Positions 23,097 to 30,414 of a DNA stretch of 30,414 nt are shown here, piece by piece (within the stretch, counting starts at the first letter, position 1; each line of letters begins with the position of its first letter). This DNA comes from DASQHM01 sp035632095 (GTDB taxonomy: Bacteria; Pseudomonadota; Alphaproteobacteria; Ferrovibrionales; Ferrovibrionaceae), in NCBI GenBank assembly GCA_035632095.1, contig DASQHM010000053.1:1-30414 (forward strand), in the 5' to 3' direction. Both the position numbers and the translations under genes were made by a program. Below the pieces are notes generated by a model that saw only the letters and a list, made by a program, of their open reading frames with translations, was not told the origin of the DNA and made no database searches.

Positions 23097-24377
23097 ATGC
23101 ACGATCTGAAATGGATTCGCGACAACCCGACCGAGTTCGACGCGGGGTTGCGAAAGCGCGGCTCCGATGTGCCGGCGAGCCGCGTGCTCGAACTCGACGC
23201 CGAGCGGCGCCGCCTGCAGACGGCGGTTCAAGAGCTGCTCGGGCGGCGCAACGAAGCATCGAAGGCAATCGGCGCCGCCAAATCCAAGGGCGGGGACGCG
23301 AGCGCGCTGATGGCCGAAGTCGCGGCGCTGAAAACGCGGATCCCCGAAGCCGAAGTCGCCGAGCGCGAAGCCGGCGAGGCCCTGGAACAGCTTCTCGCCG
23401 CATTGCCGAACATTCCGGCGCCCGACGTGCCGGAAGGCCGCGATGAAACCGCCAACGTCGAGATAAATCGCCACGGCATGCCGCGCGCCTTCGACTTCAA
23501 GCCGAAGGAGCACGATGCGCTCGGCGAGAACCTCGGGCTGATGGACTTCGCCGCCGCGGCGCGCATCTCCGGCGCGCGCTTCGTCGTGCTGCAGGGGGCG
23601 TTGGCGCGGCTCGACCGGGCGCTGGCCAACTTCATGCTCGACGTGCACACCCGCGAATTCGGCTATGTCGAAACCATCCCGCCACTCCTGGTGCGCGACG
23701 AGGCGGCGTTCGGCACCGGCAATCTGCCGAAATTCGCCGACGACCTGTTTCGCACCACCAACGGATACTGGCTGATCCCGACAGCGGAGATGCCGCTGAC
23801 CAATATCGTTCGCGAGCAGATCGTCGAGGAGGCGAAGCTGCCCATGCGCCTGACGGCGCTGACGCCCTGTTTCCGTTCCGAGGCGGGGGCCGCCGGCAAG
23901 GACACGCGCGGCATGATCCGACAGCACCAATTCAGCAAAGTGGAACTGGTCAGCATCACCACGCCCGAGCAGTCGGAGGCCGAGCACGAGCGGATGACGC
24001 GCTGCGCCGAGACGATCCTCGAGCGGCTGGACATTCCCTACCGCCGCATGCTGCTCTGCACGGGCGACATGAGCTTCGCGTCGCGCAAGACCTATGACAT
24101 CGAGGTCTGGTTGCCGGGTCAGGGCCGGTACCGCGAGATTTCGAGCTGCTCCAATTGCGGCGACTTTCAGGCGCGGCGCATGCGGGCGCGCTATCGTCCT
24201 GCCGCGGAAAAGCAGTCTCGCTTCGTTCACACGCTGAATGGATCGGGCATCGCGATCGGGCGCGCGCTGATCGCCGTGCTCGAAACCTATCAGCAGGCGG
24301 ATGGAACCGTCGCCATACCGGACGCGCTGCGCCCGTACATGGGCGGGCTGAACGTCATCGGTCCTGCGGCGGGCTAG
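23097..24377 (+). CDS. serS: Seryl-tRNA synthetase
   Basis: A 426-residue class II synthetase charging tRNA-Ser and tRNA-Sec. The N-terminus MHDLKWIRDNPTEFD leads into the long coiled-coil tRNA-binding arm (about 25-105). Catalytic motif 2 is CFRSEAGAAGKDTRGMIRQHQ and motif 3 is NGSGIAIGRALIAVLE, with ISSCSNCGDFQARRM between them. No strong Shine-Dalgarno sequence precedes the ATG. surE begins 10 bases after the stop. Confidence 0.96.
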   Translation: MHDLKWIRDNPTEFDAGLRKRGSDVPASRVLELDAERRRLQTAVQELLGRRNEASKAIGAAKSKGGDASALMAEVAALKTRIPEAEVAEREAGEALEQLLAALPNIPAPDVPEGRDETANVEINRHGMPRAFDFKPKEHDALGENLGLMDFAAAARISGARFVVLQGALARLDRALANFMLDVHTREFGYVETIPPLLVRDEAAFGTGNLPKFADDLFRTTNGYWLIPTAEMPLTNIVREQIVEEAKLPMRLTALTPCFRSEAGAAGKDTRGMIRQHQFSKVELVSITTPEQSEAEHERMTRCAETILERLDIPYRRMLLCTGDMSFASRKTYDIEVWLPGQGRYREISSCSNCGDFQARRMRARYRPAAEKQSRFVHTLNGSGIAIGRALIAVLETYQQADGTVAIPDALRPYMGGLNVIGPAAG

Positions 24378-24387
24378 GACGGTCGCC

Positions 24388-25143
24388 TTGCGCATCCTGG
24401 TCACCAACGACGACGGCATCCACGCACCGGGCCTGCGGTCGTTGCAACGAATCGCCAAGGCGCTGTCGGACGATGTCTGGGTGGTGGCGCCGGAGACGGA
24501 ACAGAGCGGCGCATCCCATTCCTTGACTCTCACGCTTCCCTTGCGCGTGCGCAAGATCAACAGCCGGAAGTACGCCGTGCGCGGAACCCCGACCGATTGC
24601 GTCATGATCGCCACGCGCACCATCATGACCGGGGGCGCGCCGGATCTGATCCTGTCGGGCGTCAATCGCGGCGCCAACCTCGGCGAGGACGTGACCTACT
24701 CAGGCACCATTGCCGCGGCGATGGAGGGCGCGCTGTTGCGCATTCCCTCGATCGCCTTGAGCCAGTCGCATCTGGCCGGCCATGCGGTCAAGTGGTCGAC
24801 GGCCGAACATCATGGGCCAAAGGTGATTCGCAAGCTGCTCAAGGCCGATTGGCCCGAGCACGTTCTTCTCAACGTCAACTTTCCCGATGTGCCGTTCAAC
24901 AAGGTCCGCGGCGTCGAAGTGGCGGTGCAGGGCAGGCGCGATCTTTCGGAATTGCACATCGACGCGCGCATCGACGCCCGCGGCGTGCCATACTATTGGA
25001 TTGGCTTCCGCCGGCAGAAGGAAGATCCCGATCCCAAGACCGACCTTGGTGTCGTGGCGGGCGGCGCGATCTCGGTGACGCCATTGCAGCTCGATCTTAC
25101 CCACGCCAAGACGCTCGGCCACCTTAAAGCGGCAATCACGTGA
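24388..25143 (+). CDS. surE: 5'/3'-nucleotidase SurE
   Basis: A 251-residue metal-dependent phosphatase acting on nucleoside monophosphates and short polyphosphates. The active-site motif MRILVTNDDGIHAPGL has the two metal aspartates D8-D9; AVRGTPTDCVMIA and LSGVNRGANLGEDVTYSGTI complete the site. The start is TTG at 24388, giving the family N-terminus exactly. The stop overlaps pcm by GTGA. The surE-pcm-nlpD order matches that in enterobacteria. Confidence 0.95.
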   Translation: MRILVTNDDGIHAPGLRSLQRIAKALSDDVWVVAPETEQSGASHSLTLTLPLRVRKINSRKYAVRGTPTDCVMIATRTIMTGGAPDLILSGVNRGANLGEDVTYSGTIAAAMEGALLRIPSIALSQSHLAGHAVKWSTAEHHGPKVIRKLLKADWPEHVLLNVNFPDVPFNKVRGVEVAVQGRRDLSELHIDARIDARGVPYYWIGFRRQKEDPDPKTDLGVVAGGAISVTPLQLDLTHAKTLGHLKAAIT

Positions 25144-25778
25144 GCGAGGCGTCGCGCAAGATCCGTCTATTGATGGAGCTGCGGCGGCAAGGCATCACCG
25201 ACACCCGGGTTCTGGCGGCAATCGAACGCGTGCCGCGCGAGAACTTCGTTCCGGACGCCTTCAAGGATCAGGCCTACGACAACATCGCGCTGCCGATCCA
25301 TCACGGCCAGACCATCAGCCAGCCCTATGTGGTGGCGTACATGAGCGAGGCGCTGAAGGTCGGCCCGCGCATGAAGGTCTTGGAGATCGGCACGGGTTCG
25401 GGATATCAGGCGGCGGTGCTGGCGCGGCTTTGCCGCCGCGTCTACAGCATCGAACGCTATCGCGCGCTGACGCAGGAGGCCGAGAAACGGTTCGCGGAAC
25501 TCCGCATCTCCAACATCACCACGCGAACCGGCGATGGTTTGAAGGGCTGGCCCGAGCAAGCGCCGTTTGACCGCATCATCGTCACCGCCGCCGCGGTGAG
25601 CATTCCGGAGGCGCTGCGCGATCAACTGGGCCCCGGCGGTATCATGGTGCTTCCGGTCGGCCGCAATTCGACCGAGCAGGAGATCGTGCGGATCACCCGG
25701 CGCGACGGCGGTTTCGACGAGGAAACGCTCTTGCCGGTGCGCTTCGTGCCGTTGCTGCCGGGCGTCGCGGAGGAATGA
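25140..25778 (+). CDS. pcm: Protein-L-isoaspartate O-methyltransferase
   Basis: A 212-residue SAM-dependent enzyme that methylates isoaspartyl residues in damaged proteins to start their repair. Signatures are RVPRENFVPD, LPIHHGQTISQPYVVAYM (family-specific substrate site) and the SAM loop VLEIGTGSGYQAAVLA, then TGDGLKGWPEQAPFDRIIVTAA. The GTG at 25140 overlaps surE by four bases. The stop overlaps the ATG of the next gene. Confidence 0.95.
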   Translation: MSEASRKIRLLMELRRQGITDTRVLAAIERVPRENFVPDAFKDQAYDNIALPIHHGQTISQPYVVAYMSEALKVGPRMKVLEIGTGSGYQAAVLARLCRRVYSIERYRALTQEAEKRFAELRISNITTRTGDGLKGWPEQAPFDRIIVTAAAVSIPEALRDQLGPGGIMVLPVGRNSTEQEIVRITRRDGGFDEETLLPVRFVPLLPGVAEE

Positions 25779-26974
25779 GGCCCGGCGCCGCAAGGGGCAG
25801 AGCATTGATCGAAGCGAACGCTGCGCATAAATTCACCGCCATGACCGGACGAGTAGGCGCGCTGGCGGCATTGGTGTGCGTGGCGCTCGCGGCCGGCTGC
25901 GAGCAGCAGCAGCCGTCGGCCCCCATCGAGTATCGCGCCGCTCCGGGAGTGGTTCCGCCGGCGCAGCGCATGCCCGAAGGCGGCGTGCTGGCGACGGCGC
26001 CGCGCGGCTCGCGTTCGGTCGTGCCGCCGGCGCAGCGCAGTCCCGGCGATTACGGCAGCGCGCCTCGCGTTGCGGCGCCGGCGCCCGGAATGTCTGCGCC
26101 AAGCACGTCCGCGCCGGCCGCGTCCGCGGTGAGCGGCGCGACGCCGCCGGCCAGTGTTCGAGCGGCGCCGGGCGACACGGTGTTCACAATTGCCCAGCGC
26201 GAAAAGGTTCCGGTGCGGGCCCTCGTCGATGCGAACAATCTCGTGCCGCCCTATACCTTGTCGGCGGGGCAGACCCTTATCGTGCCGCGCGCCGTGTTCT
26301 ACACGGTGCAAAGGGGCGATACGCTTTATAGCGTCTCGCGGCGCTACAGCGTCGATCTGTATTCGCTGGCGCAGGCAAACGGCATCCCGGCGCCTTACCG
26401 GGTGACGACCGGACGGCGCTTGCGCATTCCGGCCGGTCCTGATCTGCCCGAGTCCGCGCAGCAGGCGGTTCCAACGCCGCCACCGGCCGCGGCTTCGCCG
26501 GCCGTACAGCCCCCGCCCGCAACAGAGCCTGCAGCCTCGGCGCGGGCGAGCGACGCGAAACTCGCCATACCTTCTCCGCCGCCGCGCGCGGGCAAGACCT
26601 TCGCCTGGCCGGTGCGCGGCCAGATGATCTCGAATTTCGGAACCAAGCCCGGCGGATTGCACAATGACGGCATCAACATCGCCGTCGGCAAGGGCGCTGA
26701 GGTGCGGGCGGCCGAAAACGGCGTGGTGGTGTATTCCGGAAACGAACTACGCGGTTACGGCAAACTTTTGCTGATCCGGCACGCCGACGGCTGGATGACG
26801 GCCTACGCCCACAACGACGAACTTCTGGTGCATCGCGGCGATATGGTTCGTCGCGGCCAGGTCATCGCCCATGCGGGCGCGACCGGAAACGTCACTCGTC
26901 CGCAACTTCACTTCGAGATCCGTCACGGCGTGCAAGCGGTCGACCCGGTGCCCTATCTGTCGCCGAGCGCCTGA
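25775..26974 (+). CDS. NlpD/DipM-like LysM-LytM lipoprotein (M23 family)
   Basis: Up to 399 residues. A lipoprotein signal ends in LAAGC; using the internal ATG at 25841 gives an ideal 19-residue signal, while the ATG at 25775 overlaps pcm (a TTG at 25805 with AAGGGG upstream is a third option). Two LysM modules follow (PGDTVFTIAQREKVPV and VQRGDTLYSVSRRYSVDL), then a C-terminal LytM domain. The zinc ligands are degenerate: NDGINIA replaces HxGxD and PQLHFEIR replaces HxHFE, as in NlpD. I therefore infer an activator of division amidases rather than an active endopeptidase. The surE-pcm neighbourhood supports this. Confidence 0.88.
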   Translation: MRPGAARGRALIEANAAHKFTAMTGRVGALAALVCVALAAGCEQQQPSAPIEYRAAPGVVPPAQRMPEGGVLATAPRGSRSVVPPAQRSPGDYGSAPRVAAPAPGMSAPSTSAPAASAVSGATPPASVRAAPGDTVFTIAQREKVPVRALVDANNLVPPYTLSAGQTLIVPRAVFYTVQRGDTLYSVSRRYSVDLYSLAQANGIPAPYRVTTGRRLRIPAGPDLPESAQQAVPTPPPAAASPAVQPPPATEPAASARASDAKLAIPSPPPRAGKTFAWPVRGQMISNFGTKPGGLHNDGINIAVGKGAEVRAAENGVVVYSGNELRGYGKLLLIRHADGWMTAYAHNDELLVHRGDMVRRGQVIAHAGATGNVTRPQLHFEIRHGVQAVDPVPYLSPSA

Positions 26975-27016
26975 GTTTCCCGTGGCGCCCCGGATCCACC
27001 AAATGGCAGAGCGGCA

Positions 27017-27253
27017 ATGCGCTATCCGGACGGTCAATTAGCCCAACTCGGCGACAGGGTGCGTTTGTGGAGCGGGGTCGAGGGGATAGTCGTGTGCTCG
27101 ATCGATACGGACGAGTTCTCGGATGAATATTCGCGGGAACACTGGGCGTATCTGCGCAGCGGCGTGCTCATTCGTTCGGCCGAAACGGGATTGATTCACT
27201 ACCTGGAGCCCGAGGCGTCGTTTCAGTTGCTCGAACGCGCCAAAAGCCAGTGA
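27017..27253 (+). CDS. Small conserved protein of unknown function
   Basis: A 78-residue protein starting MRYPDGQLAQLGDRVRLWSG and continuing GIVVCSIDTDEFSDEYSREHW, ending LIHYLEPEASFQLLERAKSQ. From memory, close relatives with the same MRYPDG start and VVCSIDT and GLIHYEEP motifs are scattered through proteobacteria without assigned function. The pattern suggests a compact beta-rich (SH3-like) fold. No signal or membrane segment is present and the Shine-Dalgarno sequence is weak. It stands alone between the nlpD-like gene and the convergent ATPase gene. Confidence 0.7.
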   Translation: MRYPDGQLAQLGDRVRLWSGVEGIVVCSIDTDEFSDEYSREHWAYLRSGVLIRSAETGLIHYLEPEASFQLLERAKSQ

Positions 27254-27280
27254 CGGTGGCATGACGCGCCTTTTGCCGCC

Positions 27281-28156
27281 TCAGGTCAGCGGCTTGCCGA
27301 GGCGGCCTGCGAGATCCTGGATGAATTGCCAAGCGATGCGGCCCGAGCGGGCGCCCCGCGTCACCGACCATTCGACGGCTTCCGCCTGCAGCTTGGCGCG
27401 ATCGATGGTCAAGCGGAAGCGCGTCACGTAGCCGTCCAGCATGGCGAAGTAGTCGTCCTGGCTGCAGTTGTGGAAACCGAGCCATAGGCCGAAGCGATCC
27501 GATAGCGACACCTTCTCTTCGACGGCTTCGCTCGGGTTGATGGCGGTCGAGCGTTCGTTCTCCATCATGTCGCGCGGCATCATATGCCGCCGGTTCGAGG
27601 TGGCGTAGAAGATGACGTTCTCCGGCCGCCCTTCGATGCCGCCCTCGAGCACCGCCTTCAGCGATTTGTAGCTGGTGTCGGCGGCATCGAACGAAAGATC
27701 GTCGCAGAACAGCACGCAGCGGCGGGTCGTGTCGCGCAGCAGGCGCAGCAATTGCGGCAAGCTCGGAATGTCCTCGCGATGAATTTCGATCAAGACCAGG
27801 GCGCCGGGGCGCTTGGCGTTGATGGAGCCGTGCACGGCTTTGACCAGCGAACTCTTGCCCATGCCGCGCGCGCCCCAAAGCAGCGCGTTGTTGGCGGGCA
27901 AGCCGGCGGCGAACCGCTCGGTGTTGTCGAGCAGAATGTCGCGCACGCGGTCGATGCCGCGCAACAGGTCGAGATCGAGCCGGTTCACCTTGGTCACCGG
28001 TTCGAGCCGCTCGCCCCTCGGATGCCAAACGAATGCCTCGGCCGCGTCGAACGCGGCCGCGCGCGCTGGCGGCGGCGAAAGGCGTTCCAGCGCCTCGGCG
28101 ATGCGGGTCAGCAAGGGCTCGAGATCGGGCATCGAAAGGCCTGCCAAAGGGGCCAT
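27281..28156 (-). CDS. AAA-type ATPase, DUF815 family
   Basis: About 291 residues in one ATPase domain. Walker A is LLWGARGMGKSSLVKAV (K101) and Walker B is RCVLFCDDLSF, followed by the sensor-like IFYATSNRRHMMPRDM and a C-terminal lid. Residues 50-70 (RLEPVTKVNRLDLDLLRGID) are family-typical. Function is unknown in the family. Start choice: the TTG at 28198 is unlikely; ATG at 28156 is used here, but ATG at 28132 is plausible because GGCAGG lies seven bases before it. It is divergent from yajC and converges with the 78-residue gene. Confidence 0.85.
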   Translation of the reverse strand: MAPLAGLSMPDLEPLLTRIAEALERLSPPPARAAAFDAAEAFVWHPRGERLEPVTKVNRLDLDLLRGIDRVRDILLDNTERFAAGLPANNALLWGARGMGKSSLVKAVHGSINAKRPGALVLIEIHREDIPSLPQLLRLLRDTTRRCVLFCDDLSFDAADTSYKSLKAVLEGGIEGRPENVIFYATSNRRHMMPRDMMENERSTAINPSEAVEEKVSLSDRFGLWLGFHNCSQDDYFAMLDGYVTRFRLTIDRAKLQAEAVEWSVTRGARSGRIAWQFIQDLAGRLGKPLT

Positions 28157-28235
28157 GTTAGGGGCGCGCAAAGTACCACGAATATCGGTCTGTAACAAAG
28201 GCTTGGGGCGCGATCCTCGAACGGAGACGCCGGCT

Positions 28236-28264
28236 TTGCAATGACCTGATGGCGGGTCTATAGT
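28236..28264 (+). promoter_or_regulatory. yajC-secDF promoter candidate
   Basis: TTGCAA (28236-28241) and TATAGT (28259-28264) are separated by exactly 17 bases, in the divergent gap between the ATPase and yajC. Transcription would start near 28271, leaving about 26 bases of leader that contains the Shine-Dalgarno GGTGAGG (28283-28289). Confidence 0.6.
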
Positions 28265-28296
28265 CCAGCGCCTTCAGGACAGGGTGAGGTTGCGGG

Positions 28297-28710
28297 ATGC
28301 CCGATCTTTCGAATTTGGGGAACTTGGAGCAGTTGCTCCCGTTCGCGCTGGTGTTCGTTGCGTTCTATTTCTTGCTGATCCGGCCGCAACAAAAGCGCGC
28401 GCAGGACCACAAGCGGATGGTCGAAGCGCTGCGGCGGGGCGACACGGTGGTGACCGGCGGCGGCTTCCTCGGCAAGGTGGTCAAGGTGATGGAAGACGGC
28501 ACGGTCCAGGTGGAGATCGCGGAGAACGTGCGGGTTCGTGTCGTCAAGTCAACGATCACCGAAGTGCGCACCAAGGGCGATGCGGCCGCGGTCGCGGCGA
28601 AGACGGAAGCATCGGAAGGCGGCAAGGGAAGCGCTCCGGCCAACGATCCGGGCCCGGCGAAAAAAGGCGGCCTGCTGAGCAACGGCCTGCTGTCCATGTT
28701 CAAGAAGTAA
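28297..28710 (+). CDS. yajC: Preprotein translocase subunit YajC
   Basis: A 137-residue single-span protein associated with SecDF. The membrane helix is at about 14-30 (LLPFALVFVAFYFLLIRP), followed directly by the QQKRAQDHKRMVEALRRGDTVVTGGGFLGKV signature and a short SH3-like region. A low-complexity Ala/Gly/Lys tail covers about 100-137. The ATG at 28297 has GGTGAGG seven bases upstream. secD begins 15 bases after the stop. Confidence 0.94.
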   Translation: MPDLSNLGNLEQLLPFALVFVAFYFLLIRPQQKRAQDHKRMVEALRRGDTVVTGGGFLGKVVKVMEDGTVQVEIAENVRVRVVKSTITEVRTKGDAAAVAAKTEASEGGKGSAPANDPGPAKKGGLLSNGLLSMFKK

Positions 28711-28725
28711 CCTTCGGCGGCCGTC

Positions 28726-30348
28726 ATGATGTACTTCCCGCCCTGGAAGGTCGCGCTGATCATCGGCGTGTGCCTGCTCGGCATCATCTTCTCGGCGCCC
28801 AATCTGCTGACGCGGGAGCAGGCGGCGAAGCTGCCGCCGTGGCTGCCCCATTCGCAGCTCAATCTCGGTCTCGACTTGCGCGGCGGCTCGCATCTGCTGC
28901 TCGAAGTCGACCTCAACGCCGTGGTGCAGGAACGGCTGCAGAACCTGGTCGAGAGCGCGCGCACCGAACTGCGCAAGCAGCACATCAACTACACCGGCGG
29001 CCTTGGCGTCAGCGACAACAAGATCATCGTGCATTTGCGCGACCCGGAGCAGAAGCCGCAAGCGCTCGATGTGCTCAAGGGTCTCGCGTCGCCAGTCTCG
29101 GAATCGATCTTTTCCGCGGGGCAAAAGGATTTGACTGTCAGCGAGGGGCCCGACAACACGCTGGTGGTCGAGCTCAGCCAGGCGGCGGTTCAGCAGCGCG
29201 CGCAATCGGCCGTGCAGCAATCCATCGAAATCGTGCGCCGGCGCATCGACGAGACCGGCGTCAACGAGCCGAGCATCCAAGTCGAAGGCCGCGACCGCAT
29301 TTTGGTGCAATTGCCGGGCATCGACGATCCGGACCGCGTCAAGCGGCTGATCGGCAAGACCGCAAAGCTTACCTTCCGCATGGTGGATACCTCGCCGGAA
29401 GCGGCGGCTGGCCGCGTGCCGCCCGGCTCCGAAGTGCTGCCCTCCGAAGAGGGCAAGAACGAGCGCACCGGGCAGCAGCGCCCGGCGCAATACATCGTAC
29501 GCAAGAAAGTCGAAGTGGCCGGCGACGATCTGGTGGACGCGCAGGCGGGCTACGACCAGCGCACCGGCGAACCGGTGGTGAATTTCCGATTCAATACCTC
29601 GGGCGCGCGGAAGTTCGGCGAGACGACGCGCGAGAACGTCGGCAAGCCGTTCGCCATCGTGCTCGACAACAAGGTCCTGAGCGCGCCGAACATTCGCGAG
29701 CCGATTTTGGGCGGCTCCGGCCAGATCAGTGGCAGTTTCACCGTCCAGTCGGCGAACGACCTGGCCGTGCTGTTGCGCGCCGGCGCCCTGCCGGCGCCGC
29801 TGAAGATCATCGAAGAGCGCACGGTCGGCCCCGACCTCGGCGCAGACTCCATCCGCGCCGGCGAAATTGCGTCGGCAATCGGATTTACCTTGGTCGTGCT
29901 GTTCATGTTCGCGTCCTACGGTTTCTTCGGCCTGCTCGCCAACGTGGCGCTGTTGTTCAATCTGTTCTTGATCCTTGGCGCGCTTTCGCTGCTGCAGGCG
30001 ACGCTGACCTTGCCCGGCATCGCCGGCATTCTGCTTACCATCGGCATGGCGGTCGACGCGAACGTGCTCATCAACGAGCGTATCCGTGAGGAAACGCGCC
30101 ACGGCAAGACGCCTTTGGCCGCTATGGACGCCGGATTCACCCGCGCCTTCGCCACCATCCTGGACTCGAACCTGACCACGCTGATCAAAATGGCGCTGCT
30201 ATTCGCGTTCGGCTCGGGCACGGTCAAGGGCTTCGCCGTGACCATCAGCCTGGGCATTATCACCTCCATGTTCACGGCCATTCTCGGCTCGCGCCTGATG
30301 ATGGCCACGTGGCTGCGCCGGCGCCGGCCGCAGCTTTTGCCGGTTTGA
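28726..30348 (+). CDS. secD: Protein translocase subunit SecD
   Basis: A 540-residue inner-membrane protein which, with SecF, uses the proton gradient to complete Sec export. Helix 1 is at about 8-24, followed by the P1 signature LGLDLRGGSHLLLEVDLNAV, a large periplasmic region including EIVRRRIDETGVNEPSIQVEG, and five C-terminal helices from about 385. The key motif GMAVDANVLINERIREE holds the conserved D444 (E. coli D519). ATG at 28726 or 28729 is possible. secF follows after 14 bases. Confidence 0.96.
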   Translation: MMYFPPWKVALIIGVCLLGIIFSAPNLLTREQAAKLPPWLPHSQLNLGLDLRGGSHLLLEVDLNAVVQERLQNLVESARTELRKQHINYTGGLGVSDNKIIVHLRDPEQKPQALDVLKGLASPVSESIFSAGQKDLTVSEGPDNTLVVELSQAAVQQRAQSAVQQSIEIVRRRIDETGVNEPSIQVEGRDRILVQLPGIDDPDRVKRLIGKTAKLTFRMVDTSPEAAAGRVPPGSEVLPSEEGKNERTGQQRPAQYIVRKKVEVAGDDLVDAQAGYDQRTGEPVVNFRFNTSGARKFGETTRENVGKPFAIVLDNKVLSAPNIREPILGGSGQISGSFTVQSANDLAVLLRAGALPAPLKIIEERTVGPDLGADSIRAGEIASAIGFTLVVLFMFASYGFFGLLANVALLFNLFLILGALSLLQATLTLPGIAGILLTIGMAVDANVLINERIREETRHGKTPLAAMDAGFTRAFATILDSNLTTLIKMALLFAFGSGTVKGFAVTISLGIITSMFTAILGSRLMMATWLRRRRPQLLPV

Positions 30349-30362
30349 GGGGAGCCGTACCC

Positions 30363-30414
30363 ATGCGCCTCAGACTGGTTCCGGACGACACCAAGATCGA
30401 ATTCATGAAGGGCC
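30363..30414 (+). CDS. secF: Protein translocase subunit SecF, first 17 codons
   Basis: An ATG at 30363 with GAGGGGAG eight bases upstream opens MRLRLVPDDTKIEFMKG and runs off the window. The N-terminus matches rhizobial SecF and the position directly after secD supports it. The rest is outside the window. Confidence 0.85.
   Translation, partial: MRLRLVPDDTKIEFMKG

Noticed and set aside
23028..24677. 549-codon open frame antisense to serS and surE
   Set aside because: Spans two well-supported genes on the other strand and has no recognisable domain.
28549..30102. 517-codon open frame antisense to yajC and secD
   Set aside because: Arg/Ala/His-rich shadow without motifs; secD is unambiguous.

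Overview
The window is GC-rich chromosomal DNA from an alphaproteobacterium, most likely of the order Hyphomicrobiales (Rhizobiales). This rests on the gene order argS / SPOR protein / nagZ / scpA / scpB / tatABC / serS / surE / pcm / nlpD-like / yajC / secD / secF, on an erpA neighbour, and on a DmeR/DmeF-type metal system typical of rhizobia. Genes are tightly packed with many 1-14 nt overlaps and frequent GTG or TTG starts. I see no rRNA, tRNA, CRISPR array, transposase or phage gene.

Left part (1-7206): the 5' end of a small minus-strand gene diverges from ilvD (branched-chain amino acid synthesis). Then comes an isolated MlrC/M81-type metallopeptidase gene flanked on both sides by related palindromic intergenic repeats. 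After it is a leftward block of erpA (Fe-S carrier), xth (exonuclease III) and a KimA-like APC-superfamily permease that overlaps xth by ATGA.

Middle (7286-13192): a rightward, apparently co-transcribed housekeeping run of argS, SPOR-domain protein, nagZ, M50 site-2 protease, scpA and scpB, covering translation, the cell envelope, murein recycling and chromosome segregation.

Accessory insert (13216-21201): a divalent-metal efflux module lies between scpB and tatA. Leftward are dmeR (RcnR/CsoR-family sensor) and dmeF (CDF exporter). Rightward are an RND periplasmic adaptor, a heavy-metal RND pump and an outer-membrane channel. Two copies of a DmeR/RcnR-like operator lie in the 769-bp divergent region, one on the dmeR promoter and one between the -35 and -10 of a rightward promoter. 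Between that second promoter and the adaptor gene is a roughly 500-nt leader with no convincing protein gene. In it, one 9-nt segment can pair either with an upstream 9-mer or with an almost identical 9-mer that is the Shine-Dalgarno region of a 36-codon ORF. This looks like a riboswitch- or attenuator-type element and is the most novel item in the window.

Right part (21403-30414): tatABC (folded-protein export), serS, surE, pcm, an NlpD/DipM-like LysM-LytM lipoprotein, a small conserved orphan gene, a leftward DUF815-type ATPase, and yajC-secD-secF (Sec translocon accessory complex; secF runs off the window). Functions are assigned from motifs and family memory; no database search was run.
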